Source: UBA6898 sp964463135 (GTDB lineage: Bacteria; Nitrospirota; Thermodesulfovibrionia; Thermodesulfovibrionales; UBA6898). Taken from it: a stretch of DNA of 64,000 nucleotides. Location: contig CAYXBA010000007.1 of the NCBI GenBank assembly GCA_964463135.1, positions 62,001-126,000 on the forward strand, in the 5' to 3' direction. The notes beneath the pieces are model-generated. The model was not told the DNA's origin. It worked only from the letters and a program-made list of their open reading frames with translations, and did no database searches. Shown piece after piece: positions 36,201 to 44,092 of this stretch. Each line of letters begins with the position of its first letter. The stretch's first letter is position 1. The position numbers were made by a program, and so were the translations under genes.

Positions 36201-36600
36201 GGATATTGGCAGTACCAGTTGGCGATACAGCTGCAGGCGTTATAACTGATTTCTTGAGTGATAATATTTTTTTTCTGGCTTCTCCTGTTGGGCGCAATCT
36301 TTGTGGAATGTTTGAAGACGGTATATCCCTCCCCACTATGCTCAATGTGCTGACGAGGTTACCGTCTGCTCCGTGTGTCGCATAGACCCAATTTTTGCTT
36401 GATTCATCAATTAAAATCGAATAGCCATCCAATGTTTCCCAGCCGTGTGACAATTCGTCACCCCACTGTTTTGCCTGAATGGTATGACCGTCAGCCTGAG
36501 TTAATGTGTGAACCATCGGTGCGGCTGGTACAGCATATACCAATGTTGGCAACAATGCGATACATAAGATAACTACAATTATCAGATTTTTCTGGTTCAT
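33208..36600 (-). CDS. Secreted M6-family metalloprotease with duplicated beta-sandwich modules
   Basis: ATG 36598-36600 (MNQKNLIIVV) follows AGGGGGCC and starts the signal peptide (cleavage near VYA); an upstream in-frame start would add 37 residues. The 1130-residue protein has an M6 (immune-inhibitor-A-like) catalytic domain with the zinc motif HEYGHSLGLPD at ~318-328 and the Met-turn NWTVMSYGVW. Then come two tandem ~200-residue modules, each an Ig/FN3-like pair (about 34393-34995 and 33790-34392), closely similar to each other (shared WTNVNSF, SIAGAYYK-type, TSKPF, IYVWLKD, YYDG, NAGN). Two further beta domains close the protein. Base composition is AT-richer than the neighbours, suggesting acquisition. 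The substrate is unknown. Confidence 0.88.
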   Translation of the reverse strand: MNQKNLIIVVILCIALLPTLVYAVPAAPMVHTLTQADGHTIQAKQWGDELSHGWETLDGYSILIDESSKNWVYATHGADGNLVSTLSIVGRDIPSSNIPQRLRPTGEARKKILSLKKSVITPAAVSPTGTANIPVLMVNFADRAPTFNSADVNSLLFGINSWSMKDYYEEVSYGAFSVSPGPMGVTGWYTALSGHDYYGIPSGSNKDSWPGDLVWETVYAADVAGFNFAPYDQDGDCYVDAVSIMHQGNGQESSGSITDIWSHRWSLNAAEYWGQSHYGEYVTASPCPAGGFIKVDDYVMQAETFSSGDMTTVGTFVHEYGHSLGLPDLYDTDISSNGAGNWTVMSYGVWNGIALPGDTPAHPDAWSKLFLGWASPILVSGTVTNEAISNVENNSVIYQLRDGTPTSGEYFLIENRQRLGFDSALPSSGLLIWHIDGAKVYSLKSSNSVNNNECYPPSDCAVNHYGVALIQADNLWNMEKNQNKGDGGDPFPGSSLNRSFSAVSLPNSNLYSGGPSSVSVTSISDSGSIMYATLTVDSIAPPAPISLNSTPGSWTNVNSFSIDWINPADDSSIAGAYYKLGSAPTSDTDGTYTTSKPFVVSASAQGGQTIYVWLKDSADNTSYLNRASTTLYYDGVAPVNGILNVLSSNAQVSLSWSGITDSGGSGLTATNTYKVMQNTGTYPNIQCTSGTQIYLGTGTSTADTGLINGTPYFYRVCAYDNAGNVSSGATAVGTPLIDFDPPQAPISLTVSPNTWTNVNSFTLNWTNPTDPSGIAGAYYKIGAAPTSSTDGTYTTSKPFTVTAPIEAAQTIYVWLKDGSGNVSHLNVSTATIYYDGSAPTGGSITATPNAGQVTLNWGGFSDAVSGLTSSYTYKVVRTTGSYPNPQCTSGSQIYLGTGTSLIETGLGKGIDLYYRVCAFDNAGNITAGTTTSVYLPVAKVLSPKSGDRFPLGRPISLNWENPSGTASVSLSYSINAGVSWSKIKTFKGAVTSYSWSLKSKTAIDHVKIRIAALNSAKVLIGEDIIEIGVYLVWLKNPSGRETINSGTTYRVVWDTAVLKKSPATVSLLSGLGSGAVLTTFDSITGNPGYYDWTVPTVSSPTQYKMQVVLIDSKGNLLASDAVDAPFTIVP

Positions 36601-36760
36601 TTGGCCCCCTTTATAAATAACAAAGCACTTCTTTAAGTGAAAGCAATAAGAAATGAACATCATCAAAAATCCCCTCATGACAGGGCTAATATACTGCAGA
36701 TACTTTTTCATTCATTCCCCTCCTTAAATTCTTATAGTGCGGCATAATTGTTTTTACTCC

Positions 36761-37542
36761 TCAAGGCTCAAGCCGAGCATAGACTTTTATATCACTCGCT
36801 GATGAGGACAGAACGCCAAGGGAATTATCGCGGAGCACGAGATAATATGCTCCTTGAGAAAGTCGGCCTGATCTTTGATAACTTTTCGTTTCTGTAGCGA
36901 TAAAGTCCGGATAATGCTGAAATTTGTCTTCTTTATAGTTTTCAATTTCTGAACTGCGGATAAGATGAATGGTGATTGCATTGCCTCGAATGACATTAAC
37001 GGTGATATTAAGTGTTCCGCTGTATGGCAGAACGAGCGGGATGCCCTTATATGATGCCGCCTGGATATTTTCTACCTCATCCCGAAGAGTGATTGGATTA
37101 TGGACTGCACTTGCAAGTAATCGCTCTGTGTTACGCTTGCCGACTGTTCTTGAAAGGAAAAAGAAGGCTGCTCCAGCAATAATGACTGGATAATGAGCAG
37201 CTTGATAAAATTACCGGTTCCTGATCTTTTCTTCGATTGTTCAGCCTGCTTCAGCTTTGAGTATGTCGCATCATTACTTTCGGAAACAACGATCGCCTGA
37301 GGTTTTGCTACAGAGACTGAACTATGGAGTTTACCGCATGGACAGCAAATGCCATCAGGAAGATTCAGGTCATAACCATCTGCATTTTTTCGGGTTGCAC
37401 TGGTTTCGATCTTAAGTGATTTTCCACAGGCATCACAGGTGAACTTCAGATATTCCGGTGCGCCAACTGGACTCCCACAGTCAGCGCAAAATTTGGCGTT
37501 GGCCCCGAGTGGCTTACCGCAGTTTTCACAGAAATTACCCAT
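36761..37542 (-). pseudogene. Frameshifted zinc-ribbon membrane protein gene
   Basis: The start ATG 37542 gives MGNFCENCGKPLGANAKFCADCG, a double-CxxC zinc ribbon, then CDACGKSL and CCPCGKLH knuckles, and a basic linker (SKKRSGTGNFIKLLII). From there the frame is wrong: it ends at 37072. Moving one base near 37187-37191 (ATCCAG read as ATCCCAG) continues naturally into PVIIAGAAFFFLSRTVG, a membrane helix, and ~120 more residues (ITVNVIRGNAITIHL ... YYLVLRDNSLG) ending at the TGA at 36761-36763. So one base appears lost, either a real mutation or a sequencing error. The repaired protein would be ~260 residues: ribbon, one TM, extracytoplasmic domain. The family is not recognised. Confidence 0.8.
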
Positions 37543-37705
37543 CCTGCCCCTCCGTATCGGGACGGCCATTGCCTGCCCGATAAACTTCCCACATATTAAA
37601 GCGGATAATACCATATATATAAGGCATTAACAAGCGTATTGCTGGTCATATGTGTATGGTTTATCGAACAGGAAAAGACCACATATAATCACCTCAAGGA
37701 CAGCT

Positions 37706-38029
37706 ATGGGAAATGAACGAAAAGCACTCGGCGAGCGCATAAAAGCGATCAGGACAATAAAGGGATTCACGCAGGAAGAGCTTGGGCAGAAAGCTGCGCT
37801 GAACTATAAATACATCGGAGAAGTAGAACGAGGAAAGGTCAATGTCAGCCTTGATTCTCTTGGCAGAATAACCCAAGCCCTTGGCATTTCATTGGGTGAT
37901 CTTTTCAGCCCAGGCGTTACCCAAGTAATAAAAATCAAAGTCAGGGAAACCAATCCCCTCTCAAAGCTCACCACCGACAACCTCATCACCATCAGAAAAG
38001 CCCTGAAGTTGCTGAACAAAACCTTCTAA
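37706..38029 (+). CDS. XRE-family transcriptional regulator
   Basis: The start ATG 37706, with AAGGA 6 bp upstream, gives 107 residues. The Cro/CI-type helix-turn-helix is at ~10-65 (LGERIKAIRTIKGFTQEELG, YKYIGEVERGKVNVSLDSL, ITQALGISLGDLF). The short C-terminal helix region (LTTDNLITIRKALKLLNKTF) may dimerise. It is divergent from the zinc-ribbon gene and sits 80 bp before a small antitoxin-like gene, in the low-GC stretch, so it may be left over from a mobile element. Confidence 0.85.
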   Translation: MGNERKALGERIKAIRTIKGFTQEELGQKAALNYKYIGEVERGKVNVSLDSLGRITQALGISLGDLFSPGVTQVIKIKVRETNPLSKLTTDNLITIRKALKLLNKTF

Positions 38030-38083
38030 AAAACTTTTTTCGATAGTTGTAACATAAGCCTCATATCTGTTTGTGCATTGTGC

Positions 38084-38095
38084 TAATGTACATTA
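38084..38095. promoter_or_regulatory. Perfect 12-bp palindrome, candidate operator
   Basis: TAATGTACATTA sits 3 bp before the GGAGGTG ribosome-binding site of the small gene at 38111. A self-complementary site in this position is typical of autoregulated antitoxin or XRE-type regulators. Confidence 0.4.
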
Positions 38096-38110
38096 CATGG
38101 AGGTGAACTG

Positions 38111-38296
38111 ATGAGCACTACGCTGACAATATGCATTGATAATGAATGGCATATTCAGGAGATCAGAAAAACAGTAGCTAATGCTGATAAACCTGATGCG
38201 AAATTTGTTAAACACGAAGATGTTGCCTCCTGGCTGCGGAGTTGGGGGACTGACAAAGAACAGACTACCCGATCAGATATTCGAAGCGTTTCCTGA
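38111..38296 (+). CDS. Small antitoxin-like protein, orphan
   Basis: 61 residues, starting at ATG 38111 with a strong GGAGGTG at 38099-38105. The middle region VKHEDVASWLRSWGTDKEQ is reminiscent of short antitoxin-type proteins whose conserved core ends in W-x-SWGT, but I cannot name the family. The last 11 residues overlap the 3' end of the opposed pfk gene by 32 bp. No toxin gene follows, so the partner is lost or the gene acts alone. Confidence 0.5.
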   Translation: MSTTLTICIDNEWHIQEIRKTVANADKPDAKFVKHEDVASWLRSWGTDKEQTTRSDIRSVS

Positions 38297-39506
38297 ACTC
38301 GGCGGCGCTTAGCTTCGCTGCCTTTGCAAGCAGCTCGACATTTCCGGGACTGAAGTCCTCTTTTTCGAGGCGTATCATGTATTTTCTACCGACCTCATAG
38401 GCCTCTGATCTGATATCGACAAGCCGGACCTTGGTCCTGCCGGTCGCAGGGTCTGCCATCTCCACAAAAGAAACTGGCCTGAGTCTGCCTTCGTCAAGGG
38501 TGATCATGGAGCCGGTGCCGCCGTTCAGCAGAAACCGGACAGCTCCGTATCCGAGGTCGCGCGTGTATTCGATATCATAGGGAACAGGGTCTGCAGCCCG
38601 CAGTTCATAGCCAATGGTCTTGTGCACTATGGTCATCTGTACACCGTGTGCTGCGAGGCTCTTCTTAACCATATCGCTCATGATCCTGCCGAGCTGGATC
38701 TCCGAGAGACGTATTCTGCCGACCTCGTCAGTTTTGATCTCATCACAGGCACTGAGTTCCTGTTCGTCAATTTTCCCTGAAAGGCCTTCTGCCAGTACAG
38801 CAATGCCATGGTCTCTGCCATGGGCGAGCCTCTTGATAATGGCGCCCTCAAGAATATCGGCTATCTGCTGGATATGAAGACTGCTGCCGCTGAATTCTTC
38901 AGGAATGAGCGTTATCGTGGCGCCTACAGCCTTGCCGATGCCGAGCGCGAGATGGCCTGCGTTCCTTCCCATGGTAGTGATGAAATACCACCGCCCCGTG
39001 GTCCTGGCATCCTCCATCACATTCTTCACGATCTCTACACCCCAGTGGCGTGCCGTGTGATATCCAAAGGATGACCTGCCGCCCGGAAGATTGAGATCAT
39101 TGTCAATCGTCTTCGGCACATGCACAACAGAGAGCTTTCCCCTCGACTCCCGCTCTATCCAGCGTGCCATGAACGCAGTGCCGTCGCCGCCGATGGTGAT
39201 GAGGTACCGGACCTTCAGGGCCTTCAGGGTCTGGAGCAGGACCGGGAACCGTGCTTTCGCAATCTCAGGCGTATCGCGCGATGTCCGAAGAATGGACCCG
39301 CCCGTGGTATGAATGCGTGATACATCCTCTATGGTGAGAGGCAGAGCGCTTTTTTTGTCACCGGCAAAGAGGCTCTTGAAACCGCCAAAGATGCCGATAA
39401 CCTCTTTGCCTTCATTGATGGCCTCAATGGTCGCAGCACTGATCACCCCATTGATGCCGGGCGCAGGTCCGCCGCCGACAACAATTGCGACCACCTCTTT
39501 CTTCAT
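38265..39506 (-). CDS. pfkA: 6-phosphofructokinase (PFK-A family)
   Basis: 413 residues with the PFK motifs VGGGPAPGINGVIS at the N terminus, TIGGDGTAFMA, the substrate loop PKTIDNDLNLPG (catalytic Asp) and TTMGRNAGHLALG. GGDGT at the phosphoryl-donor site indicates ATP use, since PPi enzymes carry GGDD, although PKTIDND is more common in PPi-type members. It phosphorylates fructose-6-phosphate. It is the last gene of the long lipid A cluster, two bases after yjbQ. Its 3' end overlaps the opposed small gene at 38111. Confidence 0.9.
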   Translation of the reverse strand: MKKEVVAIVVGGGPAPGINGVISAATIEAINEGKEVIGIFGGFKSLFAGDKKSALPLTIEDVSRIHTTGGSILRTSRDTPEIAKARFPVLLQTLKALKVRYLITIGGDGTAFMARWIERESRGKLSVVHVPKTIDNDLNLPGGRSSFGYHTARHWGVEIVKNVMEDARTTGRWYFITTMGRNAGHLALGIGKAVGATITLIPEEFSGSSLHIQQIADILEGAIIKRLAHGRDHGIAVLAEGLSGKIDEQELSACDEIKTDEVGRIRLSEIQLGRIMSDMVKKSLAAHGVQMTIVHKTIGYELRAADPVPYDIEYTRDLGYGAVRFLLNGGTGSMITLDEGRLRPVSFVEMADPATGRTKVRLVDIRSEAYEVGRKYMIRLEKEDFSPGNVELLAKAAKLSAAEFRKRFEYLIG

Positions 39507-39508
39507 GC

Positions 39509-39922
39509 TTATGCCTGCTTCTTGTCTCTGGTCGTGAATTTGAGCGCAACCCTTCTGTGCCTCGGCCCGTCGAACTCGCAGAAAAAGATGGACTGCCAGG
39601 TGCCCAGTACCAGCTTGCCTTCTTCAACAAAGACATGAGAGGATACGCCGACCACGGCAGCCTTGATATGGGCTGACGAGTTTCCCTCGCGGTGATGATA
39701 GTCCCCCTCGAACGGTATGACCTTGTTCAGATAGGTCTGGATATCACGCACTACAGACGGATCAGCACCTTCATTGATCGTAATGCCGGCAGTAGTATGA
39801 GGAACGAAAAGGTAGCAGATACCGTTGGCAATGCCTGCTTCCTTGACCGCTTCCTGTATCTTCTCCGTAATATCAACAAACTCGGTTCTTGTCTTGCTTT
39901 TTACATTTATATAGTTGACCAC
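39509..39922 (-). CDS. yjbQ: YjbQ-family protein (UPF0047)
   Basis: 137 residues containing the family core: NGICYLFVPHTTAGITINEGAD (catalytic-type His, split by the strand), SSAHIKAAVVGVSS and LVLGTWQSIFFCEFDGPRHRRV. Some members show thiamine-phosphate-synthase side activity; the physiological role is unsettled. It lies between lpxK and pfk with tiny gaps. Confidence 0.9.
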   Translation of the reverse strand: MVNYINVKSKTRTEFVDITEKIQEAVKEAGIANGICYLFVPHTTAGITINEGADPSVVRDIQTYLNKVIPFEGDYHHREGNSSAHIKAAVVGVSSHVFVEEGKLVLGTWQSIFFCEFDGPRHRRVALKFTTRDKKQA

Positions 39923-39949
39923 GTATTCCCCCTGCTCAAAATAGGACCG

Positions 39950-41002
39950 TTATGAAAACAGGCTGTCAAAAAACGGCCGGCCTGCAGTGAATGCAATTTC
40001 TATTATAAGAATATTCGCCGGCAAATCAAGATTTCTCAGCTTAACCATATCCTTGTCTGTGGTTGCGATCCATGAAGCGCCTGACGAGCCGCTCTCCTTA
40101 ATGATCTCTGCCACATCCTGCTGGCAATAGGCATAATGGTCGCGATATGCCTTCATGCCGGTGACCTCGGCCCCTGCACCTGCCACCGTTTTTCTGAACG
40201 AGTCAGGATCTGCCAGCCCGCAAACACAAAATACCTTCCTGCCTCTCAGATGATCAGGAGGGTTCTTCTCTCCCGCGATTGATCTTACGGCAACAACGCG
40301 ATGGTCAGAGAAAAAGACCGGCGAGTGGTTATTGTATTGTCTTATCTCGGCGAGAAGACCTGCATCTTCCCGCTCAGCCTTGGTGATCATGATCACATCT
40401 GCCCTGTTAAGGCCGCTCAAAGGCTCCCGCAGCCTTCCCGCAGGAAGCAGTTTCCTGTTGCCAAAAGGATTTCTCGCATCGATCAGTACAATGTCCCGCT
40501 CCCTGTACAGTCTCCAGTGCTGAAAGCCGTCATCGAGAATGAAGAGAGGGACTGGGGATTGGGGGTTAGGGGTTTGTAAACTACCAACTTCTCTGTTTCC
40601 GGTAACGCTGAACGTCGAACTTTGAACGTTGAACTCTTTGAGCGCAAACATGCCTGCCTCATACCGGTCAGAACCCTTCACGATCGGAACGCCTGACAGC
40701 CTTTCTGCCATCAGGATCGGTTCGTCGCCAGCCTGGGCTGCGGTAAGAAGGGGCTTATCCCCTTTTGTAACAAAACAGGGCCCCTGAGCAGTCCCCTTAT
40801 AGCCGCGTGTAAGAATGACCGGACGGAAGCCCCGTTTTTTTGCCTCTTCAGCTACGGCAATAGCAGCAGGCGTCTTGCCGGTGCCTCCCAGCGTGATGTT
40901 GCCGATGCTGATCACCCGGTAAGGCAGTCTCTTTTGGTTTTTCAGCGCAATAGACTTCTTTACCGACAGCCCGAGATAGTATAGGTATTCGAGGAAATTC
41001 AT
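39950..41002 (-). CDS. lpxK: Tetraacyldisaccharide 4'-kinase LpxK with an in-frame repeat-derived insert
   Basis: 350 residues. The N-terminal membrane-associated helix, P-loop GNITLGGTGKTP and FILDDGFQHWRL (catalytic DDGFQH) identify the inner-membrane kinase that phosphorylates lipid A disaccharide at the 4' position. Between the helix after SDRYEAGMFALKEF and the DDGFQH strand there is an insert of about 28 residues (NVQSSTFSVTGNREVGSLQT and following), where other LpxK proteins have a short loop. It is encoded by the dispersed repeat at 40547-40634. The frame is kept, so the enzyme is presumably active, the insert lying in a surface loop. Confidence 0.9.
   Translation of the reverse strand: MNFLEYLYYLGLSVKKSIALKNQKRLPYRVISIGNITLGGTGKTPAAIAVAEEAKKRGFRPVILTRGYKGTAQGPCFVTKGDKPLLTAAQAGDEPILMAERLSGVPIVKGSDRYEAGMFALKEFNVQSSTFSVTGNREVGSLQTPNPQSPVPLFILDDGFQHWRLYRERDIVLIDARNPFGNRKLLPAGRLREPLSGLNRADVIMITKAEREDAGLLAEIRQYNNHSPVFFSDHRVVAVRSIAGEKNPPDHLRGRKVFCVCGLADPDSFRKTVAGAGAEVTGMKAYRDHYAYCQQDVAEIIKESGSSGASWIATTDKDMVKLRNLDLPANILIIEIAFTAGRPFFDSLFS
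40547..40634. repeat. Dispersed repeat inserted in frame within lpxK
   Basis: Low-complexity words such as 'ggggattgggggttagggg' and 'aacgctgaacgtcgaac', 'tttgaacgttgaac', of the type found in intergenic repeats of such genomes, lie inside coding sequence. The segment is compatible with a multiple of three. Confidence 0.6.
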
Positions 41003-41047
41003 TTTTTCTATTCTACTCCAATGTCCCTATAAAAAGATGAGTCGCCC

Positions 41048-42883
41048 CTATCCTTTACGAACGAAAAGCCGGGATATCGCTGCGAGGAAGAGATCGAGAG
41101 GCGGAAGCGTGTAGGTCTCATCGATCTCTCCTGCGAACTGCTCTGACCAGCGGTTCTCCACATTGAACGCGAGCGCATACGGCATATATGCCTGGAACTG
41201 GGCCGGCGTCTTCTCTGGCGGATGCATCCGGTCAAGCCGGTCACCCTCGGCCCGCGCAAGAAAGATCCTGAAGCCCTCGATCTGATCAAGCGCCTTCCTG
41301 CCGATTACTGTAGGAGCCCTGAGCAGAAAGAAAAATACCACATGACCTGTCATCATGATAAAAAGCGGCACAATGAACATGAACTTCATGATATTGAATA
41401 TCTCGACACTGTGGCTCACCACAACAGCAACAGCATACAGAACCAGCGGGAAGAGTGCAGCCAGATAGATGAATTTCGAAGGTTTCTTCAATTCAAGGAC
41501 CTTCTTTCTCACGAGAAAGCGGGTGACAAATCCCATCAGCAGCATCCAGATGCCGAGGCCTGTCAACTCCATGATATATGATCCGCCGATATCAACGATC
41601 TCTGCATTAATGGCAGCGACGATAAGCGAGATCAGGAGAGCCGGGATAAGATAGCGCAGGTTCCGCGTAAAATATTGTCTGTTTACGATCAGCCGAAGGG
41701 CTCTGCGGTGGGCGCGATAGGCCCTATGGATCGTCAGAGCGTCAAGCTCCTGTCTCGCACGCTGATGCACACTGCCCGAGATACCGTTGAAGAGCGCAGC
41801 AAGAAGGGCCGACTCATCCGGAGCAAGACCAACTGCCTGCTTTTCCGTTCTCTCCGCAAAATACCTTCCTGCCTGTGAGGTGATCCTTATCAGGCCCTCT
41901 GCTGCCAGATTCAGGAGCCCAGCAGAAAAGGTGGTGCGGTCGTAACCCATCGTCATCAGGCGGCGGGCAATGCCGGGGGAACAGCCTGCAGGCGGCTTGT
42001 ACCGGGGGACTATCGACGCGGCCTGCGGATCTCTTCCGACGCGCACCCAGGCAAAGAGATAATAGGCAAAGAATACGGTGAGTCCTGCCAGCCCTGCCCC
42101 GTACGCGCTCATATCACGGAAGAAGAAGAGTGCGCGCTGGTCCAGGTCAGGCCCGCTCACCGCACCTTTAGGCAGGCTCACCACAACAGAGAGATACGGG
42201 TGTTTCTTTGTGATGACCTTGCCGTAGTGGATGACATTCGCTTCCGTTGACGCAGCGGCCTTGCCCAACAGTTCCGGTATCTTTCCTGTGCCAGCATTCC
42301 AGGAGTGGTCTTCGAGACTCGCGATGATGCCGGAGGTCCCATAAGGAAGAACAGCGGTAACGCTTACGGTCCCGATAGAGTCTGCCCAACCGTGCATGCC
42401 CTCGCCGAAGACCCACCAGAAGAGCTCATCGTGATCAGGAAGGAGTCTGATATGCCGGTCCACCACATACTCAAGAGTAAACTCATGCGCACCCGGCGTG
42501 AGGGTAAGCAGCTTCGGCCCGAGAAAGACATAATGGGTGAACCAGCGGCCAGAGGTCTTCACCCTGTAGGGGATCGGCTGGCCGTCAAGCGCAGCACCCT
42601 TCATCTCGAAGCCCATGAGCCGGTAATAGGCATGCTGCCCCTGAATACGTCCGCCAATTGCCCGGTATATGCCGGTAAGCTGAGCACCCTCTTTCTGTTC
42701 GAATGCCGCACCCCCGGTCACAACCCGCATCGTCTCCTGGACATGGACATTCCCGTCAGCCTGGATAAGGATGTTAGCATGGAAATTCGTTACCCTCACC
42801 GGGGTCTTCGCAACAGCGCCAGAGGATGAGGGCAGAAACAATGCACCGAACACCGCAATAAAGAAGATCAGGACCCTGTACAT
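41048..42883 (-). CDS. DUF2207-family membrane protein
   Basis: 611 residues with a signal sequence (VLIFFIAVFGALFLPSSSGAVA), an extracytoplasmic beta-rich DUF2207 domain at ~30-235 (ANILIQADGNVHVQETMRVV, GIYRAIG), a membrane span near 270-290, a cytoplasmic region (IVPRYKPPAGCSPGIARRLM) and two or three further spans around 420-500, ending with a Gly/Arg tail region (IEGFRIFLARAEGDRLD, MPYALAFNVENRW). DUF2207 proteins are widespread but uncharacterised. The start codon overlaps the stop of the upstream unknown gene (TGATG). Confidence 0.85.
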   Translation of the reverse strand: MYRVLIFFIAVFGALFLPSSSGAVAKTPVRVTNFHANILIQADGNVHVQETMRVVTGGAAFEQKEGAQLTGIYRAIGGRIQGQHAYYRLMGFEMKGAALDGQPIPYRVKTSGRWFTHYVFLGPKLLTLTPGAHEFTLEYVVDRHIRLLPDHDELFWWVFGEGMHGWADSIGTVSVTAVLPYGTSGIIASLEDHSWNAGTGKIPELLGKAAASTEANVIHYGKVITKKHPYLSVVVSLPKGAVSGPDLDQRALFFFRDMSAYGAGLAGLTVFFAYYLFAWVRVGRDPQAASIVPRYKPPAGCSPGIARRLMTMGYDRTTFSAGLLNLAAEGLIRITSQAGRYFAERTEKQAVGLAPDESALLAALFNGISGSVHQRARQELDALTIHRAYRAHRRALRLIVNRQYFTRNLRYLIPALLISLIVAAINAEIVDIGGSYIMELTGLGIWMLLMGFVTRFLVRKKVLELKKPSKFIYLAALFPLVLYAVAVVVSHSVEIFNIMKFMFIVPLFIMMTGHVVFFFLLRAPTVIGRKALDQIEGFRIFLARAEGDRLDRMHPPEKTPAQFQAYMPYALAFNVENRWSEQFAGEIDETYTLPPLDLFLAAISRLFVRKG

Positions 42884-43998
42884 CAGTTTTCTCCTCTTCG
42901 TACGGAAAAGGACATTGACGAAATAGTATGGACAACACCGGCTGAATAGACCTCACATCCCTCGAGTCGTCCCTCGAAAATGCCGGCTGCTTTATCGCTG
43001 AAGGGTGTCAATACGATGATTGAACAATGGCTGCGGGGAGGGAATATCTGTCCGCCATCAGCGATAAAGATCACGACCGCTTCCGGCTCTCCTCCAACCG
43101 ATGCACTGCCGACCGGCACGTGCTCCCTGATAAAAAGGCCCTCAGTGTACATGCTGCCGTCTGCCCGGTGTCTTCCTGCGCGTGCAGCATCCAGGGTGAT
43201 CTCGATCCTGCGCGCTTCAGGGAATTTTGTGCCGTGTGCCTGGAACTGGAGCGTTGCGCGGTGCAGATCGCTGAGGTCTGTTGCTGCCTCCTGATCGATC
43301 CTGAGCGGCCATCGCTCCGTTGTCCCGTCGATTATGATCTCCGCGCTTCCATGCAGTTCCATCCCGGATGCCGGAGCTTCAGGCAACAGGGGAGCACTCG
43401 ATGCCTTTGCCTTTCCGGATGATACAGCATTCGAGCCTGTGTCGGCCCGGGAGAGATCAAAACAGCGGATCCCTTCACGTGAAATATCATTGTGCGGTCT
43501 CACCAGCTTGCCCGGCTCGCCAAAACAGTATTTCAGTATCTTCCCCCTGAGCGAGAAGGCTCCGAGAGAAGAGGCATTCCGGTGGAGCTGCTCTGTTGAA
43601 TCTATGATATCAACATCAAGGGGCGACCAGCCGGGCGGCACCCTCAAAAAACCGTCGGTCAGCCCCAGTTTCCAATGTACAAATGCTGTCCCCTGGTTCG
43701 AGTAACCTGAGGAACTGGCTACGCGTACCGCAAAATTCTTTTCAAAGGTGAACTGCCAGGTAGTGCCGTCAACATCGCTGGCGCCGCTCCATGTTCCTGC
43801 GATCTCCCCGATGTTCCAGGGCAAGGTCGTATCCGGCGATGAACCTCTTCCCTGCCGGTCTTCCCCGACCATGCGGGAAACCAGCGCATCAAGGCCCGGG
43901 GCATTTATCCGCTTGCCAAGGCCGAGCAGTCCGACCACGCCGACGATCACGATCAGGATAAGGAGCAATATCAAACCGATAAGGACTTTACGGATCAT
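42883..43998 (-). CDS. Membrane-anchored protein of unknown function
   Basis: 371 residues with one N-terminal anchor (VLIGLILLLILIVIVGVVGLLGLG) and a large extracytoplasmic part. The first half holds IGEIAGTWSGASDVDGTTWQF, and the second half reads like a beta domain (GMELHGSAEIIIDGTTERWP ... VVIFIADGGQIFP). I do not recognise a family. Coupling to DUF2207 and siting between waaA and lpxK suggest an envelope role, but nothing in the sequence proves it. Confidence 0.6.
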   Translation of the reverse strand: MIRKVLIGLILLLILIVIVGVVGLLGLGKRINAPGLDALVSRMVGEDRQGRGSSPDTTLPWNIGEIAGTWSGASDVDGTTWQFTFEKNFAVRVASSSGYSNQGTAFVHWKLGLTDGFLRVPPGWSPLDVDIIDSTEQLHRNASSLGAFSLRGKILKYCFGEPGKLVRPHNDISREGIRCFDLSRADTGSNAVSSGKAKASSAPLLPEAPASGMELHGSAEIIIDGTTERWPLRIDQEAATDLSDLHRATLQFQAHGTKFPEARRIEITLDAARAGRHRADGSMYTEGLFIREHVPVGSASVGGEPEAVVIFIADGGQIFPPRSHCSIIVLTPFSDKAAGIFEGRLEGCEVYSAGVVHTISSMSFSVRRGEN

Positions 43999-44092
43999 AG
44001 CTGAAAGTGTAGCACAGGAGGTCTCAGATAATAAGCCGCCTGTGCGGGGGATTGCGTGGTTCTCTAAAAGACGGGAGATGCCCGGAAGATCG

